Below, one piece after another: positions 23,127-35,745 of a DNA stretch of 64,000 nucleotides. Every line of letters starts with the position of its first letter. Position 1 is the stretch's first letter. Below the pieces are notes generated by a model. It worked only from the letters and a program-made list of their open reading frames with translations, was not told where the DNA came from and did not search any database. Position numbers and translations under genes: made by a program. Origin of the DNA: Anisodus tanguticus (taxonomy: Eukaryota; Streptophyta; Magnoliopsida; Solanales; Solanaceae); NCBI GenBank assembly GCA_034509755.1, contig CM067556.1, positions 45,923,243 through 45,987,242 on the forward strand. The letters run 5' to 3'.

Positions 23127-24344
23127 TGTCTAGGAGAAAAACCATGCCCGTATACAAGGGGTATACCAAAAGTAGAAAACCTACAAAAAGAAATGATTTT
23201 CTACGAACGACACCCGATCATCTATAAAGAGACACGACTAGTACATCAAAGCCATCGAGAGCCTCTCGACGGCAGACAAGCCGTTACGAAGCACCATCAA
23301 CCCAGTTAAATGTAGCATTTGCCGGAAAATAAAAGAGGACCAATTGAAAAGGGAAATACAAATCGAATGCTCACAACAGATACGCCATACTATATACGGT
23401 TAAAACTTTGAAGTAAAGGTCGAATAGGAGAAAGACTTAGAGCATTTGATGGATTTTAGTAATCCGACAACAAGGTACCAAGTTGCTAACTCGTCAACAA
23501 TATTGTCCCAAATAAGTTTCAGTGAAGACATCCCTGCTAGTAACAGATTATGTGTTAGATTTACTCAACTACAATAAAATATTAGTTACAGTTAGTATGT
23601 TGATCATGTAACACAGGCACTTCATTTAGGTAGACGTGTTTGTCTTACACCTCACAAAAACCAGATTTGGCACAACTGACTTGATGCTCTAAAGTGCAAA
23701 TTGCGAAATAAAATTGATTTACTAGTTAATCTGTTGAGCCTTTCAGGAAAAAATTTCTTGTTTGTCATTTGAACAAGCATGTTTGAGATCCTGTTGTAGT
23801 TTATGAAGGACTTCATACCATTACCTAAAGTTGTATATTAATATTCCTAATTTCCTGAAACACTTATATTACATTAGTACTTACCCTTCTGACTGCCTTT
23901 CCATGTTGTACCAAGATTTATTTTTTAAAATTTGTTGAACACCATCTATATCTTATATAGAAGCCAGTGTGTTGCAGTTTTCTACCCTCCAATTTTCTGT
24001 CTACCTCCACAACAGATAACGAACATGAGCCATATGCCAGGCCCAGATGTAAAGAATGTACATCCTCCTCCAACAGTTCATTGCATTCATTCATAGAATT
24101 AACTTAGGCGAGAAGGAAAATTGTCTAAATATTTGAATAATATCTACAAGGAACTTTCCTCCTTAATCCATCTCTGTCCTATTTTATTGGTAAAATCAGT
24201 CCATTCATATTCAAGAGGGTGAAGGAAAAGATTGAGAATTTCATGTGATATGACTCAAAAGAGACGGATATGATTGGAGGAACAGAATAAATCGGAGGTA
24301 TATTAGTATCTCTTAGCAGGCGATGGATTCTGTGAAGAAACAAG
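23127..24344. other. Intron or intergenic sequence, nothing recognised
   Basis: No long ORF, no clear repeat ends. The region should hold sacsin exons if the gene were whole, but none of their motifs are seen in any frame. Confidence 0.4.
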
Positions 24345-25138
24345 AGAGTAGAGAAATATTTAATACTTGATGGTATGGCCGATACAAGGCACACTTATCT
24401 ATAGGTGTCAGATACAATACACCTGATTTTTTGTCTAGTGAGATAATATCCACCTTCTGACCTTGCTGCATCGAAAAAAATATCCAACTTAAGAGCTTAA
24501 CTCTACTAATAATCTAATCTAGCATTCTAACACACCCCCTTAAACTCAAAGTGGTGGAACCAACTTAAGTTTAATTGTTTGAAAACATAAAAAGTAAATA
24601 TCGTCAGAAAATATGTCAGAAAGCTTTCAAAATTGTCGTCACTGGAACCTCGCTGGAAAAGCTCTAGATGCCGGAACCATGCCATGGTAGTCCGTAGTTG
24701 TAACAATTGTTGGAAAGCTGCACCCCGCTAGAACAGTCACCAGAAGAAGCTGGTAACTGTAAAGAGGCACAACGTTGCTGGAGCGATCACCGAAAAGAGG
24801 CATAGTGACAACAGAACGGTCACCAAAAACAGGCCCAATGTCCTCGAAGCATTCACCGGAGAGAGATGCAGCACTGCCTTAGCGACCAAGGCACCTTTCA
24901 GTAGAAACGGTTGGTGCCGTCGGAGCAATCGATGAAAAGAAGTTTGCACCAGAAGCACAGGGCCATGATAGCAGATATAAAAAAGAAGCATGGTGCTGCT
25001 GGAACGATCACAGGAAAGAATCGCTGCTAAGGAAAACGGGAAGAAATATGGCAATTCTTAATCAACAAGAAAACCATGCAACGGCTCCACCAGTAGGCGG
25101 AAGGTGTTTAGATCTCTACTAAGATCGCATAGGCTTTG

Positions 25139-27747
25139 TGTAACACCCCGTACCTTCAGGTTAAGGTTTGACCCGTAAGATGGGGATATAATGGAACCAA
25201 TATGAGGAGTGTAGAAAGGGTTTTGATAACTGATCAATGCATAGAAGAGTTTTAGGAAAAATTAGAGTCTGAAGCTATTGTATGGAGCTTGTTTTCAAGT
25301 GAGTTTGCACAAGGCCTCACTTAAAGCGAGCATAACCCCTTTATAAGTTGTAAATTTGGAACAACTCGAACATGAAAGTTGTAGCCCTTTGAAATACCTT
25401 TTCAGCCTTAAAAGGACCAGCTCAATTTGAGCTCTATGTTAGGTGTTATGTCCATTTTACTGAACGTTGTCAGTTCAGTGAAAATTAGTGACGCGCCAGG
25501 CATAAGTTCCAGAACTTTGAAAAATCTGCAGGCTCAGAAAAATATGCCTAGCACGGCGTGGGCCGCGACGCCCCACGCGCCGCCCAGGCCATTTTTCGCC
25601 TGGTGCGATTTTTTCCGAATATTATATATCTCAAACTCCGAAAAACGTTTCCCACTTCGTTCTAAATCATATTTTTGGAGAGAAGACACCTTAGGGCTTC
25701 CCCAAAACATCCAAGGTAAGTTCCTACTCAAACCCCATTGACTATTACCTCAATCTAACAAGTATTAACGCTAGAATCCTCATCTATTCCATAAATCGTA
25801 GATCGTGAGAATTCAATTCAAGAACGGTAGAAGAAAAGAATCATTGGAAATTCGCCATGAGGTAAATTTCTGTAATTCTTTTTTTGCTAAGGAAAAAATT
25901 TCATTGTGGGTGTGGAATTCATGGCAAACACACCCTTGTTGGGTGTTATTTCATGATACTCGGTGTAGTTATGGGGATCGTTTTGGGTTTATATAACATT
26001 TATATATATCGTTAGAATCCATGGGTGAACGAAAGAAAGCAAGAACACGAATTTGGCTTAAAACCCCTAGTTCTCGAAAATGGTGGAAATTCGAGAGAAA
26101 AGTGTAAAGTTCTAATCTTTATTATCTAACTCAATTGTAGAGTGATTGTTGAACCTCAAAATTCTGTTTGGTGGCGTTTAGCGAGAATTGAGGTATGTAG
26201 AGCTTCTATCCACGTGTGGGAACATCATTGTTCTTCCCCACGCCACGTTTAATTCATAAAAACACTATTTCTCTTGAGAGTTAGGAAATTATGTCTCAGT
26301 TCAGGATAAACCCGAGATACATGTCAATATTTATATGTTCTCATGCTCAATCATGTTCCCAATATTTGTATTCATGAATATCATTTCGATTACCATGAAT
26401 CTGTCTGTAATCCATGAATACTCATATTTTAAATTCCATGGGTTTTCAAATACAGGTCATGAATCAATATTATTTCGTTCTATAAATTAACATGTTTTCA
26501 TGCTTCATACAAGTTATATTATATATCTATATACATATTAGATTATACATACAAATCATGTTTACAAGTCGTGGGCTTTTCAGCCAACCATGTTTATGTT
26601 CAAGTTCAAGTTCAAGTTTTTGTTTTTTTGGGAGGGGCACAGATTACCGAGAAGGTTTGATACCTAAAACTATGTATGCCAGCGTAGGATAAGGATCGCT
26701 CCGCCCAGTTAGGACGATTCCTTCAAATTACCCTCTATGAGATTTTTATTGATGGATTCATTCATATCATGTTCATGTCTCATACCCCGGCAAGGTATGA
26801 GATTGCTCAGCTGGTTAGGTCAGAGGCCAGATGCCACGTACTCAGTGTGATTTACTCATGTTACAACATTTTCACATCAGATCATGATCCGCTCTATGTT
26901 CGGTACAACTTACAGTTACAGTTTCAGTTATAGCTTACAGTTACAGTTTCGTGTTACTTCATGTATCCCTGTTATTGATTTGGGTTGCCCATTCCCTGAG
27001 CAACCCACTTATTATTCTTTCTTTCAGTTGCTTTACATACAAGTACAATTCTAATGTATTTACGTCCCTATTGCTTGGGGCCTGCATTTCACGATGCAGG
27101 TACAAATTTAGAGGATGACAGATCTGCTCGCTAGGATTCTATCGTATCAACTATGGGTGAGCCCCACTTCATTCGGGGTGCTATCTTTATTTCATGTTCA
27201 TGTCATGTTAGGCATTGTAGTAACTGGTAAAGTTGTTGTCATGTGACTAGGAGGTCATGGGTTCAAGCCGTGGAAACAGCCTCTTGCAGAAATACAAGGT
27301 AAGCCTGCGTACAATAGACCCTTGTGGTCTGGCCCTTCCCTAGACCCCGTGCATAGCGGGAGCTTAGTGCACCGGGCTGCCCTTTATGTCATGTTAGGCA
27401 TTAGAGGTATGTTGGGGGTTTTGTCCCGGTAAATAGTTCAGTATTCAAACTCATGTTCAGAGATTTCATAGACTGGTCTAGCATGTCATGTCAGATGTTC
27501 AGTGGTCGTATAGCCCATGTTGTCTACATACTTATTATGGTTCAGACTATTTCCGCACTAATAATTTCATACAGTATTTAGTATTGATTATTAAATCACA
27601 TGCTTCATTCAGATTTTCGTGTTTTAAAACGTGTTCTGAAATAGTACATGTCCCATGTTGACTCAGCACGCCATGTGGTTCGCTCGGTCAGATGCAGTCA
27701 GGCACCGAGTGCCTTGTTACGCCCAGGATATGGTTCGAGGCGTGACA
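25139..27747 (+). repeat. Solo LTR of a Tekay/Del-type gypsy element
   Basis: 2609 bp starting TGTAACACCCCGTACC and ending GGCGTGACA, flanked by perfect 5-bp duplications CTTTG (25134-25138 and 27748-27752), with no internal retroelement sequence. It is the product of recombination between two LTRs. Start and end resemble the LTR at 52976-55740. It contains an Au SINE. Confidence 0.82.
27217..27385 (+). mobile_element. Au-type SINE nested in the solo LTR
   Basis: Flanked by a 17-bp duplication ATGTCATGTTAGGCATT (27200-27216 and 27386-27402). Body: GGTAAAGTTGTTGTC, a B-box region GGGTTCAAGCCGTGG, TGCGTACAATAGACCCTTG, AGCGGGAGCTTAGTGCACC and GGGCTGCCCTTT end. The copy is nearly complete. Confidence 0.85.
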
Positions 27748-28033
27748 CTTTGATAACCATGTTAGATTAAAGGGGCATATACATGAAGATTTGGTGAGCA
27801 CAAGGCACACCTACTTATAGTGTCACAGAATACACATGTATGCTAGTTCAAGATGGGATCATATCCAACTTAAGAACCTAATTCTTCTAACACACTAATT
27901 CTAACACTTTATATATTTCAACATACACGGCTAAAACTATAAATATTGGATGCTTATAATTTATTTAAACCTGAAAATGACAAGCTTATGCTGATTTTAC
28001 TCCAGCTACTTTTTCCAGCTTGTTGATTATTGG

Positions 28034-28219
28034 AAAGGGAGCCTTGGAGTAACGGGTAAAGTTGTTGTCATGTGACCAGGAGGTCATGGGTTCAAGCCGT
28101 GGAAACATTCCCTTGCAGAAATGTAAGGTAAGACTGCGTACAATAGACCCTTGTGGTTCGACCCTTCCCAGAACCCCGCGCATAGCGGGAGCTTAGTGCA
28201 CCGGCCTGCCCTTTTTTTT
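28034..28219 (+). mobile_element. Au-type SINE, full length
   Basis: Starts GGGAGCCTTGGAGTAACGGG (A-box region), has B-box GGTTCAAGCCG, and ends GGCCTGCC followed by a T-run. Flanked by ATTATTGG at 28026-28033 and 28220-28227. It is a second copy of the family at 27217-27385, in the same orientation. Confidence 0.85.
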
Positions 28220-28227
28220 ATTATTGG

Positions 28228-28612
28228 TGTTGCTTTTAAGAGAAGAACTGTTGCGGAAAAACCAAAAGGACTGAGCTTTACCAACAATTTTATATTAAAT
28301 ATAACTTTAATACTGCTACAGATGGAAATGACGCCTCGTCCAGCTTATATTTGTTAAATATGGCCTAGCCCTAGGAAATAAATGTTTTGCCCATAGTATT
28401 ACTTCCTGCATCATTTGGTGACCCGTTCTCAGAGAAGACATACCATTAACTTTACCTTTTATATTGTTTTACAATTGGTAGCATTATACTTGTGCATAAC
28501 AACTTCTAAGCAGAACTAATTTGACTGAGTGAAAAAAGCAACTATTGAGATCAAGGATTAAGTCATCCACGCATGACATAAGCTAGTTTAGTGGATGGAT
28601 AAGTACACACAC
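28228..28612. other. Intron after sacsin exon 3
   Basis: Begins with the 5' splice site GTGTGTG at 28612 on the minus strand. No other feature is seen. Confidence 0.5.
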
Positions 28613-31600
28613 CTGATAGGCTCTTTCCAGGAACCATCACGAGTTAAAACAAAAGAAGCTTTGGAGATTGCTTCTTTGAAGGATCCATCCTCTTCCATCA
28701 AATATTTGATATCTTGTAAGATGGTTGAGAGTAATCCATCTTGAGAAATAAACTCAGGCATGTGCTTGACTACATAATGTTTGACGAAGTCCGCCATTGT
28801 AGGTTCTGCAACTTCTAAGTATTTATTCAAGATAATCCTTTCCTTATCTGATTCGATTCTCAAGAAATCATCATTCAATAGATCTTCATGTACACCATTT
28901 GGTTTTAGCCATTTAGTTGATCTACTCAAAGATGCCATTTTTCTGCTCTTGAATGATTCAAACATAGGAATCTCTTTGATGATAACCATCTGAGTGCTAT
29001 TCATAGAATCTTCACAGAACCACTTGGACTGGAGAATGTAGCTCCTAAGTTCATGCATTTCTCCATCCAACGCATTAGTAAAGAGCCCCTCAATCTTTTC
29101 TATCTTCACAGCAGCTGCCAACATCGCATTTAATATACCACTTGCAGTGGGAGGCTGGACATAACGCATTAACTGGGGATGGTCTATTGGGAGGTCACAC
29201 GTCAATATCAGGCATCCAACGCGCAGCAAAAGTGATGACATATTCTCACTCCATCCATCATCTTTGATCACATTGGAATTTTCCACTAGCTGCAGGAGAC
29301 GATTGTTTAGAACAGGCAAAATAGGCCACTTCGAAAATAAAGAGAGATCCTCACAACAAGACTTGAGATAGCTCCACAGCAGTCTCATCCATTCCAAATC
29401 AGGATGTCCTTGACAACCAGGGACCCAATTCACTTGTTTAGCCAGCTGCCAGTCTGCTGGGAGTAATTGCACAAAAAGTCTCTCAAGCAAAGGGGAAGTC
29501 AAGAAAGTAATGTTAAAATCTTTACTTCGGGCTACTTCACATAACTTATCATAGAGAAAAGCAGAGATCCCAAAATCTACAAGTTGGTGGGGAAGAGAAT
29601 CCTTAAGAAGACCATATCCATCGCCATGAGCAATATAAATTCGATCACTCTCCCCCCTCTTCTGAAATTTTGTAAACAAACCATTGGAAAGAGGTATCAA
29701 GGGTAAACCAAAGTAAGTGCTAGATTGAACTGGAGTTCTTAGTTCAAGCAAACAGTATTCTAGGGTTAAGATCATAGCATTTCTATCTCTAAATTCACGA
29801 TTCCTCCTAATTAAAAGAGTACGGAGCAGTTGAGGTGTAAGAAAATGCACTCCTGGGCATATCTCCTTAATATTTTCCACAATAGCCTCAGGAATGTTTG
29901 CCAACGGCAAACCAGCATCTGATAATGCATCTACAAGTTCCCGTGCCTTGTCAAAAGTGAAATCTGGAAAAATTGCTTGTTTCGTTGAGATCCATTGTCC
30001 ACCTCTGGCTTTTGTATACAATACTCTAAGACAGGAATCTGAGATGAAGCTATAGAGTTTCCGCACCACTGACGCCCATGGTTCATATTCCATCTTGGTT
30101 GGCCAAAAGGAAAAGAATGAATCACATGGGCCAATTTCTGAAGCAACTTTCTCAAGTAAATAACCATAAGCTGGAGCAACAACATCTTCAAGTAGGTACA
30201 TATTCCACTCAGAGCGTTTTTTCCCACCCCCTGCCATGTCATTACCAAACCATATATCTCTTCGGTTAGATGATAACTCAAAATATGCATTGACATGCAC
30301 ATGAAGCCCAGTAATCACTGGCAGTGGCAAAAAAACAGAAGGCACGACCCTCAAAATTCGCTACAGCACCAGCTGATGCCACTGGGAAGTCTGGCAATTT
30401 AGGAGCAATGAGATCAGATTTATCCGAATCACCATCCATATCGCTTTCATTTTTGATTGTGTGTAAACAAGTAGCAACACATGCCCAAGGAATAGTTTTA
30501 TGGTACTTGTCAAGGTTGGCATGGCTATCCTTACCTCAAATAAATCCTAAGCACTCACTAGTTAACCACAAATGTGCACTACCACCAGAAGTGCTCTTTT
30601 CGGACACCACAATCTTATTACACTTCCATGGCAAGTCTATGTTCACAGACTTATATAATTGGTTAAGGAACTGAGCTTTATTAATGTTTTCATGCCGCTT
30701 CCCGTACATAAGACTGAAGACCTGATGGTTTGGATTACTTTCACCCTCAGGATCACCTATATATTGCTTGTCGCCACAATGTAGCACTTGCATTTCACTG
30801 TTAGCACCTTCTTTGACAAATATCGATATACTTTTCACATTCTGCAGGAAAAGCAAAGTCTCAGAGACAACCTCGGAAAAGGAATGAAATAGCGCTAGGA
30901 CATCATCAGGTGTGTACCCTTCTTTCTTTATTTGGCTTCTGGAAGCAACATTTGCACTCCTAAGAGGGAAACGGAAGAGGGTACCTGGGAAAGAATGTTG
31001 CAGATCACACCCGAAATGCAGAAATGGAGAAAATTGGTCAGGAAATTGTTCAAATATCCTTCTCCCCGCAAATTTGATCCGCAGACCAGGATGCGAAGGA
31101 GATATCCCGGGTAAATTGCAGGCATGTGGGTCAAACATAACAATATTTTCTCCCGAAACAAAAGTTGGAATATCCGTAAAGTGATAAACACAATTAAACC
31201 CCAGCCCAAATCTTCCAATGGCAAATGGTTTCTCTAGTTTGGTCTCTTGACCTATACGAGAGATTGCATACAAATCTTGGGGAGTAAAAACAGAGTCGTT
31301 GAAACAGTACAAAGCAGGTCCCTGCCAATCCGCCATTTCAGGAGAGAGAAGAGATGAAGTCCCATGTTGAGTTTTATCGAATAAGAAAATCACCTTTGAA
31401 GCATTAGGACCCTCTGCATTTTGTACCAGCTCAAACAGAGTCCCAGGTCCATCTGCATACATTTCAAGTATATGTTTAAGCCTGGTTGTTAATGCCTCAT
31501 GCTGCCCAAATGCTTCAGCAGCACCAGACAAGCTCAGGTTCATGGAATCAGCACTTTCTGCAAGCAATATCCTTCGAAGAGAGCGTACTCCAAGTTTCTC

Positions 31601-34591
31601 AGCGACATAATTAGAAATGTTCCCATGCACAAATCTATGGACAGTTTGACTTGCATTAAAAGCCATATTAGATGAACTACCAAATGAGGAAGTAGGATCT
31701 TCTGAATCAAGCAACCAGGGAGCATCATTGTACACCAAATCCGTAGCAAAAAGCAATCTACATGACACATCAGGCAGGTAGATCTTAACTGGATCTTCAG
31801 TAAACTGAACTTTAGAAAGATGTTGTGCAATTAGTATAGCAGCCCGGATTTCCCGAGTATCCAAAGGATGGGAACCTTCCTTTATTGCCATTCGACTTAA
31901 TATATTAGCATAATCATTAGGACACAAGAACTCTCGGATGCCCAGCTCCAGAAATAGTTCTTTGAAAACTGCCAAATCCACAGGTATAACACGCATATAA
32001 GGAGCCAAATGAAGAGGACCATTGAGGACAACCTCTTCAGTAGTTGCAAATCCATCTCCAACCCAAATCCAGCGACAGCCCTCAAAAACAGCCTTGACAA
32101 TGTCAATTTCATCTGAAGCAAGAATGCTCATCAATATAGAATATATCCTTGGCATTGCTAAGGCCAATTCCTTCCTTAGCATTGGATCAGTAACAATCTC
32201 ACTATTTTTCCTAAGCTCAAGAAGCTGTGCAGCAATTACACTTCCTGCAGGTGGAGAAGACCAACGTAATTAATTAGATAAAGCAGAAGAAGAGCATTCT
32301 CCATCCAGTATGTGCATGCTTGCAGAGAGAAGCCACAAGTCAGAGTGTAATCTCACAAGTTTAGGAGGTGCAACCATGGACGAGACAGCAAGCCATGGTA
32401 AAGATTGATACGGAGAAGAAACAAGAACCGGGCACCAGCATATTAAGCGAAGATCACTCCAGAACTTTTCTAAGTCACATTTAATATGACGAGGTTTAAA
32501 AGCATTTGTAGCTCTTGAGAACATTCTATTCATGGTTCCATGATCATCCTTGGTTCGATCAGGTAGCCACTTCAATGCATTCACTTCCAAATATGAATGA
32601 AGCACCACCTCTAGAATGAGCAGTTTCTGGATCGGTATGCATCATTTTTTCTATCCTTCAGGCACTTTGTATCACTGTCTCAGTGGACACAGTTGTCCTG
32701 AGACCCAAACCTTGTAATATGTCTAAAATACCAGATTCCTAGAAAGCACCATAGGGAAAACTATCACAATCTTCCAATAAAGCATATAATTCCTCGTTTC
32801 TAGGATCATACAACACCGAAGGACTTCTCATGGAGCCACTAGACGTAGGGATAAAGTCCAAGTTCCTCAGATTTTCTTTAAAATGTGCATCCTCAACACA
32901 AAGATGAGGTAGCTCTCTCAAAATCATAATGATGATGTTGTCACGAACATCAGGGTCCAGCAAATTGACCCTGTCTAAGATGTGCTTCTTGTAGAAGTCT
33001 GCCTTCCTCATACGTTCAATACCAATATATCTATTTAGCACCTCTTCTTCGGTATTTGAAGAACTACTAATGAACTCAGCAGAAAGGAGAGATGCAGAAC
33101 AATCCAAAGGCGGCAAGTACTTTTGAGGGTTTACTAAATCAGAGAACTGTATACTTTCAGAGTGTTCTCCACCATAAACTCGATAAACAGGCAACCTTTT
33201 GCAATTGCATAAATTGGACGCATCCATACAATTACTAATATACCACCTCGGGTCCAGAAGAAATCCACGAAGCTCATCTCTTTCTTCCACTTCCAGATAT
33301 TGAAGAAAATCTTGTGTTCTCTCACTAGAAGAGACAACATCAAAGATAACTTCAGAACACCATCACCATCAGCATCACAGACATAATTAGATAAGTCTGG
33401 ATGTTGAATATCATGACTGCGATCTAGTATCTTGCATCCCATCTTAATCAGAACATGTTGCATTTTATCAGACAAGTTTTCTGCATTGAGAAATTTTAAG
33501 TGCCTAGACGGTCTATACAAATGTCCCGAAGTTGATGGTAAGATAGGCCAATCATCAAAGAGACTTAACTCTGCACATTTATCTCTGAGATAACGCCAGA
33601 AGAGTGCAAACCATGACAAAGCTGGATGGTCAGAACAAGACCCAGGGTCCCAAAGAACTTTAGTTTTATATTTCCATTCAGCAGGGAAAATTTTGGGTAT
33701 TACTTGAAGGAGCTCGGGAACACTGAAAAAACTAAGGTTTGCACCAGATGCCTTTGCAACAGCTGTCAGTCTGTCCAATAAATTGCAAGGGATTTTCCTG
33801 TTAATTACTCGATCAGAAAGGTTATGAAGAAGTGCGTATTCCAAATCGTTGCATATAAAATAAGAGATTCCATTTGTTGGTTCAGACAGCAAACCAAAGT
33901 CCCCATTTGCTAATGGAAGTAAAGGCAAACCAAATGCATGTATGCCAACATCTGTATCAACAAGGTCCTCAAGGCAATACTCTAACAGCATAAGCCTGTA
34001 AGATCTGTTTATTGCACTTGCAGACTTGCTTTCCCTAAGATAATGGCGTACTGAATCTGGTGTAACTATTTTCCATTTAATACCAGTAACACAAGTCACA
34101 AGCATATTAAATAATCCATTTGGCAGACAAACAACAGGCATGCCTAGCTGGACGAGCGCATCCTCAAGCTCTTTGCTTTTTGACAACTTGCTATCATGAA
34201 GAAAAGCTTCCCTTGCTGAAACCCAGTTTCCACCTTTGACATTGGAATAGAACACAGGGAACTCAATGATGTTCTGGTAGATGTGTTCAACTAAAATATT
34301 CCATGGCTCTTCAAATGAACCAGTGGGCCATAAAGAATAGTAAGTATCAGTAGGGCCAAGCATCTGTTGCACGCCCAGCAGTAATTGAGCATAACTAGGA
34401 GCTACAACATCTTCTAAGAGAAGCCTATTCCAGAGCGAACGAATTCTTCCAGGTCTGTCCATATCAGCTACATACCAAATGCCTCGACGATTCGAGGAAA
34501 CCTCAAAGAATCCATTAATATGTGCACTTAATCCAGTTTTGACAGGTAAAGGCAAGAAACAGAAAGCCCGGCCTTGCTTAAGAACATCATC
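28613..34591 (-). pseudogene. Sacsin-like gene, giant exon 3 (end of repeat 1 to start of third repeat region), multiply broken
   Basis: 5979-bp exon from TTTTTCAG|GATGAT (34591) to ATCAG|GTGTG (28613), almost all recognisably sacsin. Landmarks: SSNRRGIWYVADMDRPGRIR near 34500-34450; YDPRNEELYALLED near 32790; the second HSP90-like ATPase repeat from about 31560, with HILEMYADGPGTLFELVQNA, GRFGLGFNCVYHFTD and ENIVMFDPH; and a third-repeat-like ELSSNRRDIWFGNDM near 30270. In the second repeat the usual acidic pair after QNA reads EGPN. Lesions: 1-bp deletion near 33350; stops at 32741-32739, 32660-32658, 32272-32270, 30538-30536; insertions near 32610 and at 30329-30335. Correcting for indels gives an exon of phase 2, consistent with the splice site. 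Confidence 0.9.
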
Positions 34592-35225
34592 CTGAAAAAT
34601 AAACAATGACAGAGATACCAGATGAGTAGGGACTGAAACTAACCAATGGAGCATCCCTGAGCATAATCCTTGCAATCCAATAATTCTTGATTTGAGGGGG
34701 GCAGAAAGGAAGGACAGAAATCCACAGTCCTCCTAAATTCTGAAGCCAACACATGAATTTCAAGTGATACGTGGTAAAGTTAATTAATACTCAACAAGTA
34801 TACGGGACTCCTAAAATTTGGTTATATAAAAGAAGCCAACAAGTCAAAAAATAAAAAGGAACAGCTAATTCCTGACATACTTATATCTATAAGTTGGTTC
34901 ATCAACGTGATTCCCATCCTCAATCAATTAGATCGGATAACTTTCTGCTGTTCTGCAATAAAAACAGAGAAGACAATACATCTTGAACACCAACGTGGAC
35001 TAAACCCATACCATCAAGCACTGACGCCTAGGTACTTTAGTAGCGCCAACAGTTTAGGTTAGAAGCCCAATGTTAAGCACACAGAGACAATCAGTGAAGT
35101 CAAGGACCTCCAGGATACCAGAACATGAGCAATTTCAAATGTATGACACATTAATTATAGGTGCCTGAAGCACATCCCACAAAAATGTGTTACTCAAATG
35201 AAAACAAGGGATAGGTAGATTAGAT
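34592..35225. other. Sacsin intron 2, proximal part
   Basis: Intronic sequence upstream of exon 3; no gene or repeat recognised. Confidence 0.45.
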
Positions 35226-35237
35226 AATCCTCGTGTG

Positions 35238-35462
35238 TGCACCCAAGGGTGTGGCCTAGTGGTCAATGAAGTGGGAGGAGAACCTTAAGGTCTCAAGTTC
35301 AAATCTAGCAGAGACAAAAACACTAGGTGATTTCTTCCCATCTACGCCTTGGTGGGCAGAATTACCTGGTACTTGTTGCTGGTGGAAGGTAGCAGGTACC
35401 CCGTGGAATTACTCGACTCGAGGTGAGCGCAAGCTGGCCCGGACACCACGGTTATAAAAAAA
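35238..35462 (+). mobile_element. tRNA-derived Solanaceae SINE with A and B boxes
   Basis: A-box TGGCCTAGTGGTCAATG near 35254, B-box-like CTCAAGTTCAAATCTAGC near 35294, body TAGGTGATTTCTTCCC and GGTACCTG-like repeats, and an A-rich end. Imperfect 12-bp flanks AATCCTCGTGTG (35226-35237) and AATCTTCGTTTG (35463-35474). It sits in sacsin intron 2. A family of this type is common in nightshades; the exact subfamily is not assigned. Confidence 0.8.
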
Positions 35463-35519
35463 AATCTTCGTTTGCTTAGCTTTTTTTTTCTATCTTTTTT
35501 GTTTATTAACCAGCGAAGG

Positions 35520-35546
35520 TTTTTTTTTTTTTTTGGGGGGGGGGGG
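35520..35546. repeat. Poly-T/poly-G homopolymer junction
   Basis: 15 T followed by 12 G. A similar A12-G12 tract occurs near 50912-50937. Such tracts are error-prone in sequencing. Confidence 0.7.
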
Positions 35547-35689
35547 TAATAGAGGAATAGGAGAGATTCATCGGGATACGAGGGTTACCATCACTCGGAC
35601 TTTTGAGGATAGACTATTGTGTTGTCCAACCACAAGACTAACAAAGGCTTGGTCTGAGTACTGGCAGAGGTAAAAAGAAATTTACCAAG

Positions 35690-35745
35690 TACTTCCTCTA
35701 CTTCGTTCACCGGGTACGTTGCTGTTGTTGTACTTCCTCTACTTC
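35690..35745 (+). mobile_element. 26-bp SINE stub with 15-bp target duplication
   Basis: TACTTCCTCTACTTC occurs at 35690-35704 and 35731-35745. Between them lie 26 bp (GTTCACCGGGTACGTTGCTG then TTGTTG), resembling the TTG-tailed 3' end of TS-type SINEs. It is explained as an extremely 5'-truncated retrotransposition. Confidence 0.5.

Larger units (their letters stand above)
24345..27909 (-). mobile_element. TRIM-like small LTR element, interrupted by a solo gypsy LTR
   Basis: Two related terminal segments (about 24345-24537 and 27760-27909) share the minus-strand strings TGTTAGAA, TTAAGTTGGATAT and GTGTGCCTTGT. Inside the right one lies ACATGGTTATCAAAG, a Met-tRNA-type primer site; inside the left one lies the purine tract TTTAAGGGGG. 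The internal part is only about 0.6 kb and non-coding, which is the TRIM design. A 2.6-kb solo LTR landed at the primer site. The outer boundary of the left LTR is uncertain. Confidence 0.55.

Noticed and set aside
24737..25054. 105-residue minus-strand ORF with hydrophobic stretches
   Set aside because: It lies in the non-coding interior of the TRIM-like element and has no recognisable domain.
30324..31184. Plus-strand ORFs inside the sacsin-like exon
   Set aside because: Shadows of the conserved minus-strand coding sequence.
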